Under the pieces are notes generated by a model that had not been told where the DNA came from, searched no databases, and saw only the letters and a list, made by a program, of their open reading frames with translations. DNA of 64,000 nt from Nocardioides eburneiflavus (GTDB lineage: Bacteria; Actinomycetota; Actinomycetes; Propionibacteriales; Nocardioidaceae), in assembly GCF_004785795.1 (NCBI RefSeq), contig NZ_SRRO01000001.1, positions 434,001 through 498,000 on the forward strand, given 5' to 3'. Both the position numbers and the translations under genes were made by a program. Shown here piece after piece: positions 42,167 to 51,164 of the stretch (positions are counted from its first letter, which is position 1; each line of letters starts with the position of its first letter).

Positions 42167-42336
42167 TAGAACTCCACAGCAGCACGTGGTCCAGGTACCC
42201 ACGCGGCGATCCACCCATCCGATGGGGTGCTTGCCGATCGGGATCTGCCCGAGGCAGCAATTAGACAATGCACGCTTGGTAGCCAGGCATCACGTGTCAG
42301 CGGCGGCACCCGATCCTTCGTGAGCGGGTGCCGCTC
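42167..42336 (+). ncRNA. Candidate Ms1/6S-like small RNA
   Basis: The 250-bp gap between the convergent HAD and Rv3662c-type genes has a good promoter at its left, no coding potential, and a strong hairpin at its right end, giving a transcript of about 170 nt. In M. tuberculosis the abundant RNA MTS2823 (Ms1), which binds core RNA polymerase, lies between Rv3661 and Rv3662c, and the 6S-like scr3559 of Streptomyces lies at the matching locus. Identity rests on position and layout; I have not shown sequence or structure homology. End points are estimates. Confidence 0.6.
42303..42334. terminator. Hairpin ending the small RNA and the convergent gene
   Basis: GCGGCACCCG and CGGGTGCCGC form a perfect 10-bp stem over a 12-nt loop. 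It lies 14 bp beyond the stop of the minus-strand gene at 42349 and at the end of the presumed RNA, so it can act in both directions. Confidence 0.8.
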
Positions 42337-42348
42337 GCATGTCCGGGG

Positions 42349-43065
42349 TTACCGCCGCAGGGGCGAGGCCTCGGCCCCCGCCGCGAACGCCTCGGCGCCG
42401 TAGAGCGCCCAGGCGTGCACCCCGCGCGGACCGCCGTCGGCGTAGGCGCGCAGGTTCGACTCGTACGCCGCGCGCTGCGCCAGGTGCCCGGCCTCGGGCA
42501 CCACGAGGGACTTGGCGTCCACGCCGCGGGAGACGAGGACGAGGCGCTCGAGGGCGCGGGCGACGATCCCGTTGTGCGAGGCGAACGGCGCCGCCGTGGC
42601 GACGTCGGCGTGGGCCACCGCCGCGACCAGCAGTGCAGGGGCCTGCGTGCCCGACAGCAGGAGCTCCGAGACCCCGCGCAGCCGGTCGGCGGAGGCGGCG
42701 TCGCGCGGGCGGCCCAGCTCCTCGGGCGACAGCGACGAGGAGGCGACCACCGTGTGGAGCCGCGCGATCGCCTGGAGCGGCGCGGTCTTGAGCAGCGGCG
42801 CCAGCGCGAGCATCGAGGCGGACAGCCGGACGGCGTCGGCGGCGATCTCGTCGGCCTCCCCCACCCGTACGTCGTCCAGCGTCGACGTCGACCCCTCGAG
42901 CACCGCGCTCGCCTGCGCGCCGCGCAGCAGCGACTCGGCGGTCAGCTCGGGGGACGTACGCCGCAGGCCGCGGTCGCGCAGCATCACGTCGATCCCGTCG
43001 CGGGTGGCGGCGTAGGCCGAGCTGACGCCCTCGAGGTCGGTGAGCCAGGCGAGCGGGTCGGTCAT
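42349..43065 (-). CDS. Conserved protein of the Rv3662c position
   Basis: 238 residues, mostly helical: AESLLRGAQASAVLEGSTSTLDDV, then IARLHTVVASSSL and FASHNGIVARALERLVLVSRGVD. The last parts recall Fic/DOC folds (an inhibitory-like S-x-x-x-E-G-S segment and a HxG/N stretch), but a full Fic motif HPFxxGNGR is missing, so I leave it unnamed. ATG at 43065 has TACCGT 8 nt upstream. Confidence 0.8.
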   Translation of the reverse strand: MTDPLAWLTDLEGVSSAYAATRDGIDVMLRDRGLRRTSPELTAESLLRGAQASAVLEGSTSTLDDVRVGEADEIAADAVRLSASMLALAPLLKTAPLQAIARLHTVVASSSLSPEELGRPRDAASADRLRGVSELLLSGTQAPALLVAAVAHADVATAAPFASHNGIVARALERLVLVSRGVDAKSLVVPEAGHLAQRAAYESNLRAYADGGPRGVHAWALYGAEAFAAGAEASPLRR

Positions 43066-43154
43066 GGGAGGAAACGGTAGCCGCGACAACCATTGCGGCC
43101 CGAACGGCGTCGTACCGGCGAACACACGTGCACGACACGACAACGGGGGAACAC

Positions 43155-44468
43155 ATGAACCGCACCATCGCGCTGACGGCTGCGACCGGACTCGGCCTGA
43201 CCCTGCTCGCGCCGTCCGGCGCCGTCGCGACCGCCGCTGCCGGCACCTGCCAGGGCATGCCGGTCACGCTGACCGGCACCCCCGGGCAGTCGCTGACCGG
43301 CACCGACGGGCCCGACGTGGTCGTGACCAACGGCGCGATGATCGTGAGGACCCTCGGCGGCGACGACGTCATCTGCGTGACCGGCGGGCCCTCGCAGGTG
43401 TACGCCGGGGCGGGCGACGACAGCGTCGACGCGTCCACCTCCACGAGGTTCGGTGCGCAGGTGCGCCTCGGCCCGGGCAGCGACCGGTTCCGGGGCTCGA
43501 CAGGCTTCGACGTGGTCCACGCCGGCGACGAGGCGGTCCCGGGCGTCGCGCCGGCCGCGGACACGGAGCGGGACGTCATCGACACCGGACCGGCCGGCCG
43601 GATCCGCGACCACGTCGACTCGGGCCAGCCGGGAGCGCCCAACGACGACCAGGTCCGGATGGGTGACGGCTGGCTCAGCTGGGCGGGGATCCCGACCGCT
43701 GCGACGTACGTCGACGGCGGCCGCGGCAGCGGCCTCGGCATCCAGCCGGCCGCCACCGAGTCGGTCACGATCGACAGCGCCGTCGGCACGCTCGCCGTCG
43801 ACGCCCAGCCCGTCCTGTCCTTCGACGGCTTCACCGAGTACACCGTGAACGCATCCCTCGGCCTGGCGGACCTCACCTTCCGCGGCGGCCGCCGCGCGGA
43901 GACCCTGAACCTCGACCTGGGCGACGACACCCCGCACCGCGTGCGGATGGGCTCGGGCGCCGACCACCTGCGCTTCATCCGGACCGACGCCCTACCGGAC
44001 GGCGGGCTCTACGACGGCGGCCCCGGCCGCGACGAGCTGACCCTCGCCCTGCCCGACGAACGGGACCTCGACCTCGACCTGCGCAAGGGCACCCTCTCGA
44101 CCGGACAGCGGTCCGCCGAGGTCACGGTCCCGGCACGACGCTTCGAGGACGCCACGATCATGGCCCGCCACGTCGAGCTCCTCGGCACCCCGGCCCGCAA
44201 CAGGCTCGTCGTCGGCGCGTGCCGGTCGCGCGTGGACGGTCGTGACGGCCGCGACGTGCTCTCGACGTTCGAGCAGTTCGACGAGGACGCAGAGCTGGCG
44301 TGCAAGCCGCGCGCCCGGCTGCTCGGCGGACGCGGCAACGACCGGCTCACCGGCAGTCGCGGACCCGACGTGCTCCTGGGCGGCCCCGGCCGCGACCGCG
44401 CCGACGGCGGCAAGGGGCGCGACGTGTGCCGGGCCGAGGTGCGCAAGCGGTGCGAGGTGCGCCGCTGA
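43155..44468 (+). CDS. Secreted RTX-like calcium-binding protein, copy 1
   Basis: 437 residues. Signal peptide to A-T-A-A-A-G, then beta-roll-like segments: LTGTDGPDVVVTNGA, LGGDDVICVTGG, VYAGAGDDSVDAS, and at the C-terminus LLGGRGNDRLTGSRGPDVLLG and GGPGRDRADGGKGRD, degenerate G-G-x-G-x-D nonapeptides that bind calcium. The tail has paired cysteines. Function unknown; probably a surface or secreted protein. A frameshifted paralogue lies 0.9 kb downstream. Confidence 0.85.
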   Translation: MNRTIALTAATGLGLTLLAPSGAVATAAAGTCQGMPVTLTGTPGQSLTGTDGPDVVVTNGAMIVRTLGGDDVICVTGGPSQVYAGAGDDSVDASTSTRFGAQVRLGPGSDRFRGSTGFDVVHAGDEAVPGVAPAADTERDVIDTGPAGRIRDHVDSGQPGAPNDDQVRMGDGWLSWAGIPTAATYVDGGRGSGLGIQPAATESVTIDSAVGTLAVDAQPVLSFDGFTEYTVNASLGLADLTFRGGRRAETLNLDLGDDTPHRVRMGSGADHLRFIRTDALPDGGLYDGGPGRDELTLALPDERDLDLDLRKGTLSTGQRSAEVTVPARRFEDATIMARHVELLGTPARNRLVVGACRSRVDGRDGRDVLSTFEQFDEDAELACKPRARLLGGRGNDRLTGSRGPDVLLGGPGRDRADGGKGRDVCRAEVRKRCEVRR

Positions 44469-44491
44469 GCGTCGCTTGTAGCCTTGCGGCG

Positions 44492-45343
44492 ATGAGCGAC
44501 GAACCCACCTCCGGCCCCGCCCCCGTCGACCGCGCGCGGTCCTTCGGCACCGTCGCCGAGGCGTACGACCGCGGCCGGCCGGCGTACCCCGCCGACGCGG
44601 TCGCGTGGCTGGCCGGGGGCGAGGCGCGGGTCGTCCTCGAGCTCGGCGCGGGCACCGGCAAGCTGACCCGCGAGCTGGTCGACCAGGGGCACGCGGTCTT
44701 CGCGACCGACCCCGACGAGGCGATGCTGGCGGTGCTCCGCGAGCGGGTGCCCGAGGTGAGCGCCAAGGTCGCCACGGCCGAGGAGATCCCCGCCAACGAC
44801 CGGTCGGTCGACGTGGTGGTGGTCGCGCAGGCGTTCCACTGGTTCGACCACGACGTCGCGCTACCCGAGATCGCGCGCGTGCTCAAGCCGGGCGGGCACG
44901 TCGCGCTCGTGTGGAACAGCCGCGACGAGCGGATCCCGTGGGTGCGGCGGATGGGCGCGATCCTGGGCCGCCAGGACCTCGACACGTCGTCGGCCGAGCG
45001 CCTCGTGCACAGCGACCTCTTCGGCTTCATGGAGGAGGCGACCTTCAAGCACTGGCAGGAGATCGACCGCGAGACGATCCAGGACATGGCGCGCTCGCGA
45101 TCGAGCTTCGCGGTGATGGACGACGGGGAGCGCGAGCGCCACCTCGCCGAGGTGCTCGCGTTCTACGACGACTACGGCCGCGGCATGGACGGGATGCGGA
45201 TCCCCTACGTCACGCGGTGCTACCGCGCCGTCGTGGTCGACCGGGACGAGCAGACAACTTCGGCCACCGACGAGCCGTCACAGGAGGGACCGGTCGTGAG
45301 CGACGGCACCGACACCGACATGTTGCTCATCGACTTCCGCTGA
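44492..45343 (+). CDS. Class I SAM-dependent methyltransferase
   Basis: 283 residues. FGTVAEAYDRGRPAYP at the N-terminus, VLELGAGTGKLT (motif I), VFATDPDEAML (motif II), VDVVVVAQAFHWFD (motif IV) and IARVLKPGGHVALVW (motif VI) place it in the UbiE/type 11 methyltransferase group. Substrate unknown. ATG at 44492 has TAGCCT 7 nt upstream. It lies between the two RTX-like paralogues on the same strand, which may be chance. Confidence 0.9.
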   Translation: MSDEPTSGPAPVDRARSFGTVAEAYDRGRPAYPADAVAWLAGGEARVVLELGAGTGKLTRELVDQGHAVFATDPDEAMLAVLRERVPEVSAKVATAEEIPANDRSVDVVVVAQAFHWFDHDVALPEIARVLKPGGHVALVWNSRDERIPWVRRMGAILGRQDLDTSSAERLVHSDLFGFMEEATFKHWQEIDRETIQDMARSRSSFAVMDDGERERHLAEVLAFYDDYGRGMDGMRIPYVTRCYRAVVVDRDEQTTSATDEPSQEGPVVSDGTDTDMLLIDFR

Positions 45344-45369
45344 CTGAACCGCTCCGCTCGGGGGAAACC

Positions 45370-46514
45370 ATGCGCCGTACGACGACACTGACCGCTGCCG
45401 GCCTCATCGGACTGGCCCTGCTCACCCCCACGGCCGGGAGCGCCGCAGACGAGTCCTGCCTGTGGGAGCCGGCCACCCTCGTCGGCACGCCGGACCACCC
45501 GCTCGTCGGCACCGACGGCCGCGACGTCATCGTCACCAACGGCGCCACCGAGGTCACCGCGCTGGGCGGCGACGACCGGATCTGCGTGACCGGCAAGCGG
45601 CACCCGTGGATCGCTGTCGACGCCGGCGCGGGCAACGACGTCGTCGACGGCCAGCACCGGTCGGGCCAGCCTGTCTTCGCCGACCTCGGCACGGGCACCG
45701 ACGTGTTCGTCGGCGGCGACGACGACGACCGCGTCACCCTGGCCTACCCCGACGCGGGTGGCGGCCCAGACGTCGTGACAGGCGGCGACGGGGACGACAC
45801 GATCCAGCTCCAGACGGGGCCGGGCGACGCGCGCGTCGACAACGCCCTCGGGACCTTCTCCTCCTCGGGCGCGGCCCTCGCGCGCTGGTCGGGCGTGGAG
45901 GAGTTCTGGCTGGCGGAGCCGCCGAGCCCACGCGCCCTCACCTTCGTCGGCTCGCGCCGGCGCGACACCGTGGTCGACGACGCTCGGACTCCCAGCGTCG
46001 TCCACGTCACCCTCGACGTGGGCGCCGACGCGTACCGGTCGCGCACCGCCCCGCTGCCCGGCAGCTCGATCAGCGGCGGGGTCGGGTCGGACCTCATCGA
46101 GGTCGCCTCGCCGACCTCCGGCCTCCATCTCGACCTGCAGCGCCAGCGGATGGTCGTGGACGACACGACGGCGTACACCGGTCGACGACAGGCTTCGAGG
46201 ACGCCAACCTGTTCGCGCGGCAGGTCCTGCTCGAGGGCGACTCCGGGCGCAACGAGCTCGGCTTCACGGCCTGCCGAGCGGTCGTCAAGGGACGGAAGGG
46301 TTCCGACACGGTCCGTCGCGAGCACGACAGCACCTTCGACACCGATTTCGACTGCCGGGAGTCCGCGCGCATCCACGGCGGTCCCGGCAGGGACATGTTG
46401 AGCGGCACACGCGGCGCCGACACCCTCATCGGCGGCCCGGGGCGCGACCGGGCCGACGGCGGCACCGGGCGCGACCGCTGCAGGGCGGAGCGCATGGAGC
46501 GCTGCGAGCGTTGA
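45370..46514 (+). pseudogene. Secreted RTX-like protein, copy 2, frameshifted
   Basis: The ATG at 45370 opens a paralogue of the 43155 gene (signal peptide, then LVGTDGRDVIVTNGA and LGGDDRICVTG). Homology follows this frame to about 46175, then moves to the -1 frame (TGFEDANLFARQVLLEG, then HGGPGRDMLSGTRG to a stop at 46514). The first frame stays open to 46401 but codes nonsense. One missing base near 46175-46195 explains it. Either inactive or a sequencing error. Confidence 0.8.
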
Positions 46515-46541
46515 GGCGCCTCCGCGACTAGTGTCGCGGAC

Positions 46542-47672
46542 GTGGTGAGGTGGAGGTGGCGGCGCACGTCGCTGGGCGGCGAGGCCGACCGTGCCGCCTT
46601 CCGCGCGCTGCACAACGCCTCGCTCGCCAGTCCGGCGCTGCGCGAGGGTCTGACCACTGCCAGCGCCGAGAAGTCGGTCGGCCACCTGCGTGCGCTGCTC
46701 GGCACGCCGGCGGCGGGGCTGGGCGACACCAGCGGGCTGCTCGCGTGGGACGGGCTCGGCGCGCACCACCGCTCGCAGCTCGCCACCACGATCGGGCAGG
46801 TCGCGGAGACCGGGCGCACGATGATCGTCGACGAACGGACGCTGGTCTGCGACAACAGCGGCTGCGAGGTGCGCCAGGCGATCGTGAGCCCGCTCGTCGT
46901 GGAGGACACGCTCGTCGGCGCGCTCGTGGTCGGCGCCCCGCACACCACCGGCGGGCTCGTGCGCGCCGCCGACGAGGTCGCCTCCTGGGTGAGTGGACAG
47001 CTCGAGCTCGCCGAGCTCGACGCGTCGCGGACCCGGCTCATGGAGGCCGAGGTGCGGGCACTGCGGGCGCAGATCAGCCCGCACTTCGTCTACAACTCGC
47101 TCGGCGCGATCGCCAGCTTCGTGCGGACCGACCCCGACCGTGCCCGCGAGCTGCTGCTGGAGTTCGCCGACTTCACCCGCTACTCCTTCCGCCGCCACGG
47201 CGAGTACACGACGCTCGCCGAGGAGCTGCGCTCCGTCGAGCGCTACCTCCTGCTCGAGCAGGCCCGCTTCGGCGATCGCCTCCAGGTGACCCTCCAGATC
47301 GCCCCGGAGGTGCTGCCGGTGGCGGTGCCCTTCCTGTGCATCCAGCCACTCGTGGAGAACGCCGTGCGCCACGGCCTCGAGGCCAGCGCCGACAAGGTCG
47401 ACGGCGTCGGGCGGCTCTCCATCACCGCGCGCGACCTCGACCAGGAGTGCGTGCTCGAGGTCGAGGACGACGGCACCGGCGAGGATCCCGAGCGGGTGCG
47501 GCAGGCGCTGGCCGGCGACGCCTCGATGGACTCGGTCGGCCTCGGCAACGTGGACGCGCGGCTGCGCAACGCGTACGGCGACGACTACGGTCTGGTCGTC
47601 GAGACCGCACCCGGCGCCGGCACGAAGGTGATCGTGCGGGTGCCCAAGTTCGCCCCGGGGGTTCACGCATGA
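46542..47672 (+). CDS. LytS/YehU-type sensor histidine kinase
   Basis: 376 residues. An N-terminal GAF-like sensor region of about 160 residues without membrane helices holds three notable residues C103, C108 and H75. The His_kinase domain starts ALRAQISPHFVYNSL (phospho-accepting H181), with the ATPase N box QPLVENAVRHGLE and a G box VGLGNVDARLRNAYG. GTG at 46542 lies 7 nt after TAGTGT. The stop overlaps the response regulator ATG. Related BtsS/YpdA systems sense pyruvate; that is suggestive given the transporter downstream. Confidence 0.93.
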   Translation: MVRWRWRRTSLGGEADRAAFRALHNASLASPALREGLTTASAEKSVGHLRALLGTPAAGLGDTSGLLAWDGLGAHHRSQLATTIGQVAETGRTMIVDERTLVCDNSGCEVRQAIVSPLVVEDTLVGALVVGAPHTTGGLVRAADEVASWVSGQLELAELDASRTRLMEAEVRALRAQISPHFVYNSLGAIASFVRTDPDRARELLLEFADFTRYSFRRHGEYTTLAEELRSVERYLLLEQARFGDRLQVTLQIAPEVLPVAVPFLCIQPLVENAVRHGLEASADKVDGVGRLSITARDLDQECVLEVEDDGTGEDPERVRQALAGDASMDSVGLGNVDARLRNAYGDDYGLVVETAPGAGTKVIVRVPKFAPGVHA

Positions 47673-48394
47673 CGCAGCTCAAGGTGCTGGTCATCGACGA
47701 CGAGCGCCCCGCCCTCGACGAGCTCACCTTCCTGCTCGGCCGCGACCCCCGCATCGGCGAGGTCCGCGGCACCGACTCCGCCACCGAGGCGCTGCGGGTG
47801 CTGCAGGCCGAGGAGGTCGACGCGGTCTTCCTCGACATCCAGATGCCCGGCCTGACCGGGCTCGACCTCGCGCAGGTCCTGTCGCGCTTCCGGACGCCGC
47901 CGCCGGTGGTGTTCGTGACCGCTCACGAGGAGCACGCCGTCGCGGCCTTCGAGCTCCGTGCCGTCGACTACGTCCTCAAGCCGGTGCGCGAGGAGCGCCT
48001 CGCCGAGGCCGTACGCCGCGTGGTCGAGGCGGGCGGCCCGGCACCGTCCGGCGACGTCCAGATCCCGGTCGAGCGGGGCGGCGTCACCCGCTTCATCAAC
48101 CGCTCCGAGATCACCCACGTCGAGGCGCAGGGCGACTACGCCCGCCTGCACACCGCCGAGGGCTCGCACCTGGTCCGTACGCCCCTCTCCTCGCTCGCCG
48201 AGCAGTGGGCGTCGGCCGGCTTCGTGCGGATCCACCGCTCGGTGCTGGTCGCGCTCCCCCACGTCGAGGAGGTGCGCAGCGAGGGCGGTCGCGTCAGCGT
48301 GGTCGTCGGCGGGACCGAGCTGCCGGTCAGCCGCCGCCACACCCGCGAGCTGCGCTCGGTGCTGACGAGGCGAGACGCGACAGGCTCGCCGTGA
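47669..48394 (+). CDS. LytTR-family response regulator
   Basis: 241 residues: receiver domain with phospho-acceptor D56 in VFLDIQMPG and conserved Lys in DYVLKPV; LytTR DNA-binding domain from about 130 (ITHVEAQGDYARLHTAEG, FVRIHRSVLVAL, PVSRRHTRELRSVL). Pairs with the upstream kinase. The last residues T-G-S-P come from a GACAGGCTC sequence, and its stop overlaps the GTG of the next gene. Confidence 0.94.
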   Translation: MTQLKVLVIDDERPALDELTFLLGRDPRIGEVRGTDSATEALRVLQAEEVDAVFLDIQMPGLTGLDLAQVLSRFRTPPPVVFVTAHEEHAVAAFELRAVDYVLKPVREERLAEAVRRVVEAGGPAPSGDVQIPVERGGVTRFINRSEITHVEAQGDYARLHTAEGSHLVRTPLSSLAEQWASAGFVRIHRSVLVALPHVEEVRSEGGRVSVVVGGTELPVSRRHTRELRSVLTRRDATGSP

Positions 48395-48792
48395 GCGACC
48401 AGCCGCCCCCGCGCGTACGCGTCACCGGCCCACCGCGGCGCCGCGCCCAAGGCGTACGCTCCGCCGGCACCCGCGAGATCGACGCGGAGACCGCGCTGGG
48501 CGAGGTGTTCATGCGCTCCCTGCTGCGCGAGCAGCTGTTCCTCGCGTTGCGGGTCCTCGCGGCACTGACCGTGACGGTGGGCCTGCTGCCGCTGCTGTTC
48601 CACCTGTTCCCGTCGCTCGGCGACGAGCGGGTCGGGCAGGTGCCGCTCGCCTGGCTGCTGCTGGGAGTGCTGACCTATCCGTGGCTGGTGCTGCTCGGCT
48701 GGTTCTACATCCGGCGCTCCGAGGGCCACGAGCGCGACTTCGCCGACCTCGTCGGGTCGGTGGACGAGCGGGACCAGGGCGCCCCGAGGTGA
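48391..48792 (+). CDS. Small membrane protein next to the symporter
   Basis: 133 residues with a basic N-terminus and two membrane helices (ALRVLAALTVTVGLLPLLFHLF and LAWLLLGVLTYPWLVLLGWFYI). The position before a sodium-solute symporter is like that of DUF485 proteins before ActP-type carriers, though the sequence is not a clear DUF485. Probably an accessory subunit. Overlaps both neighbours (GTGA). Confidence 0.8.
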   Translation: MSDQPPPRVRVTGPPRRRAQGVRSAGTREIDAETALGEVFMRSLLREQLFLALRVLAALTVTVGLLPLLFHLFPSLGDERVGQVPLAWLLLGVLTYPWLVLLGWFYIRRSEGHERDFADLVGSVDERDQGAPR

Positions 48793-50303
48793 CCACCGAC
48801 GTCGTGCCGGGCCTCGTCGCCGTCACGCTCGTGTCGCTGGCCACGCTGGTCATCGGCACGTGGGGGCTGCGGATCTCGCGCACCACCAGCGACTTCTTCG
48901 TCGCCTCGCGCACCGTGCGGCCCCGGCTCAACGCGAGCGCGATCGGCGGGGAGTACCTCTCCGCCGCGTCCTTCCTCGGCGTCGCCGGGCTGCTGCTGAC
49001 CTTCGGCGCCGAGATGCTCTGGTACCCCGTCGGCTGGACCGCGGGCTACCTCGTCCTGCTGGTGCTCGTCGCCGCACCGCTGCGACGCTCCGGGGCCTAC
49101 ACGCTGCCCGACTTCGCCGAGGCGCGGCTGGGCTCGCGCGGGGTGCGCAAGCTCTGCTCGGTGCTGGTCGTCGGCATCGGCTGGCTCTACCTCCTGCCGC
49201 AGTTCCAGGGCGCGGGCGTCACGCTGCGCTCGACGATCGGGGCGCCGCCGTGGGCCGGCTCGCTGGTCGTCGCGGTGGTCGTGCTGGCGTCGGTGAGCCC
49301 GGGCGGGATGCGGTCCATCACCTTCGTGCAGGCCTTCCAGTACTGGCTGAAGCTCACCGCGCTGCTCATCCCGGTCTTCGTGCTGCTCGCCGTCTGGCTG
49401 GCCGACGGCGCCGCCGACCCCACGGCGTCCGCCCCCGCCTCGTGGTCCGTCCCCCTCGCCTCGCCGGGCGGTGGCATCGGCCTCTACACGACGTACTCCC
49501 TCATCGTCGCGACGTTCCTCGGCACGATGGGCCTGCCGCACGTGGTGGTGCGGTTCTACACCAACCCCGACGGCCGCGCGGCCCGCCGTACGACCCTCGC
49601 GGTGCTCGCGCTGCTGGGCATCTTCTACGTCCTGCCACCCGTGTACGCCGCGCTCGGCCGCATCTACGCACCCGACCTCGTCGAGGGGCGCTCCGACGTG
49701 CTGGTGCTCGAGCTGCCGAACCTGATGGTCGGCGGGGCCGTGGGTGCCGTGCTGACCGGGCTCGTCACCGCCGGCGCGTTCGCGGCGTTCCTCTCGACCA
49801 GCTCGGGGCTGACGATCGCCGTGGCCGGCGTGCTGTCGCAGGACGTGACGGGGCGGCGGTGGGGGTCCTTCCGCCTCGGCGGGGTCACGGCCTTCCGGGT
49901 GGCCGCGGCCATCGCGGTGGTCGTGCCGCTGCTGATGTCGCTGCCGGCCCAGGACGTCGCGGTCGCGCGGACCGTCGGCCTGGCCTTCGCCGTGACGGCC
50001 TCGACCTTCGGCCCGCTGCTGATGCTGGGGATCTGGTGGCGCGGACTGACGCCCGCGGGTGCCATCGCAGGGCTGCTGGTCGGGGGGCTGGGGTCGGGGT
50101 TCGCCGTCGCCTGGACCCTCGCCACCTCGGCTTCGTCGGGCTGGGCGTCCGCCCTGCTCGGGCAGCCGGCGGCGTGGTCGGTGCCTGCGTCGCTCGCGAC
50201 GATGGTGGTGGTCTCGCGACTGACCCGCGCCTCGGTCCCCGCCCACGCGGGTCGGTTCATGGTGCGGCTGCACACGCCCGAGGTGGTCGACCTCCAGCGC
50301 TGA
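48789..50303 (+). CDS. Sodium:solute symporter (SSS family, ActP-like)
   Basis: 504 residues and about 13 membrane helices. ASAIGGEYLSAASFLGVAG at the N-terminus and TAGAFAAFLSTSSGLTIAVAGV carry the sodium-site Ser/Thr residues of the family; MGLPHVVVRFYTNPD is the loop shared by acetate/pyruvate carriers. Best guess is uptake of a short carboxylate. Operon with the LytS/LytTR pair, which likely controls it. Confidence 0.92.
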   Translation: MTTDVVPGLVAVTLVSLATLVIGTWGLRISRTTSDFFVASRTVRPRLNASAIGGEYLSAASFLGVAGLLLTFGAEMLWYPVGWTAGYLVLLVLVAAPLRRSGAYTLPDFAEARLGSRGVRKLCSVLVVGIGWLYLLPQFQGAGVTLRSTIGAPPWAGSLVVAVVVLASVSPGGMRSITFVQAFQYWLKLTALLIPVFVLLAVWLADGAADPTASAPASWSVPLASPGGGIGLYTTYSLIVATFLGTMGLPHVVVRFYTNPDGRAARRTTLAVLALLGIFYVLPPVYAALGRIYAPDLVEGRSDVLVLELPNLMVGGAVGAVLTGLVTAGAFAAFLSTSSGLTIAVAGVLSQDVTGRRWGSFRLGGVTAFRVAAAIAVVVPLLMSLPAQDVAVARTVGLAFAVTASTFGPLLMLGIWWRGLTPAGAIAGLLVGGLGSGFAVAWTLATSASSGWASALLGQPAAWSVPASLATMVVVSRLTRASVPAHAGRFMVRLHTPEVVDLQR

Positions 50304-50307
50304 CCGC

Positions 50308-50370
50308 CACACGTGTCCGGGTTGTGGCCCTCGACCGGGCAGATCCGGGGCGACATCTCGGACACGTGTG
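50308..50370. terminator. Long inverted repeat between convergent genes
   Basis: CACACGTGTCCG (50308-50319) and CGGACACGTGTG (50359-50370) are perfect 12-bp arms around a 39-nt loop that contains further GC-rich pairing. It fills the gap between the symporter and the glyoxalase-like gene, so it probably ends both transcripts. Confidence 0.6.
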
Positions 50371-50383
50371 CGGGAGAGTGGCC

Positions 50384-51073
50384 TCAGAACACCTGCTGAC
50401 GTAGGCGGAACTCGTTGCCGTCCGGGTCGGTCATCCCGATCTCACCCTCACGTCGCTCCACCACCGCCGCGCCGAGGTGCACGAGACGCTCGACCTCGGC
50501 GTCCAGGTCGTCGGCGACCAGGACGACGTACATCCGGCTCCGCCCGTGCCGCTCGTTGAGCGGGGGGCCACCCCAGGCGATCTTGACACCCCCGCCGGGG
50601 GGCGAGATCGCCGTCTCCCCGTCCTCGTCCCACACGAGCGGCCAGCCGATCGCCTCGCTCCAGAACACCCCCACCTCACGGGTCCCGTCGCAGGCGAGCT
50701 CGCCCAGGAACCCGGTCCCGGCCAGCCAGCTGTTGCCTTCCTCGATGACGCAGAACTCGTTGCCGTCCGGGTCGGCCAGCACCACGTGGTCCTCCTCGGG
50801 CGCCTGCCCGACGTCGAGGTGCGTCGCACCGAGCTCGCGGGCCCGCACCACCGTCGCCGCCTGCGGTGCCGAGTTGCTGGTCAGGTGGACGTGGATCTGG
50901 TTCAACCCCTGCCTGGGCTCGTGGCTCGCCTCGAAGACCAGCCGGAACGCTCCCTCCTGCCCCGGGTCCAGCTCGGCACCCTGGCGCGACCACCCGAGAA
51001 GATCCTCCCAGAAGGTCAGCGACGCCTCAGGGGTCGAGGTACGGATGGCGAGCGCGTGCAACCTGGCAGCCAT
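50384..51073 (-). CDS. Two-domain VOC (glyoxalase-like) protein
   Basis: 229 residues with two vicinal-oxygen-chelate modules (HALAIRTSTPEASLTFWEDLLGW, and FWSEAIGWPLVWDEDGE), each ending in L/T-D-P-D-G-N-E-F. Members act as glyoxalases, dioxygenases or antibiotic-binding proteins; the metal-site residues cannot be assigned without alignment. Single gene, divergent from the peroxidase. Confidence 0.87.
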   Translation of the reverse strand: MAARLHALAIRTSTPEASLTFWEDLLGWSRQGAELDPGQEGAFRLVFEASHEPRQGLNQIHVHLTSNSAPQAATVVRARELGATHLDVGQAPEEDHVVLADPDGNEFCVIEEGNSWLAGTGFLGELACDGTREVGVFWSEAIGWPLVWDEDGETAISPPGGGVKIAWGGPPLNERHGRSRMYVVLVADDLDAEVERLVHLGAAVVERREGEIGMTDPDGNEFRLRQQVF

Positions 51074-51164
51074 CCCGGCAGCCTAGGCGGACGTGGGCCG
51101 AGGGAGCCCGGGCACGGAATCGAGACAGCGCCCACCAGCCGCCGGCGTGGGGAAGGATCCCCCC

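Noticed and set aside
43497..43512. GGCTCGACAGGCTTCG in the first RTX-like gene as another STGSG-type repeat
   Set aside because: It encodes a normal part of the protein, and the flanking palindrome of the true repeat is missing.
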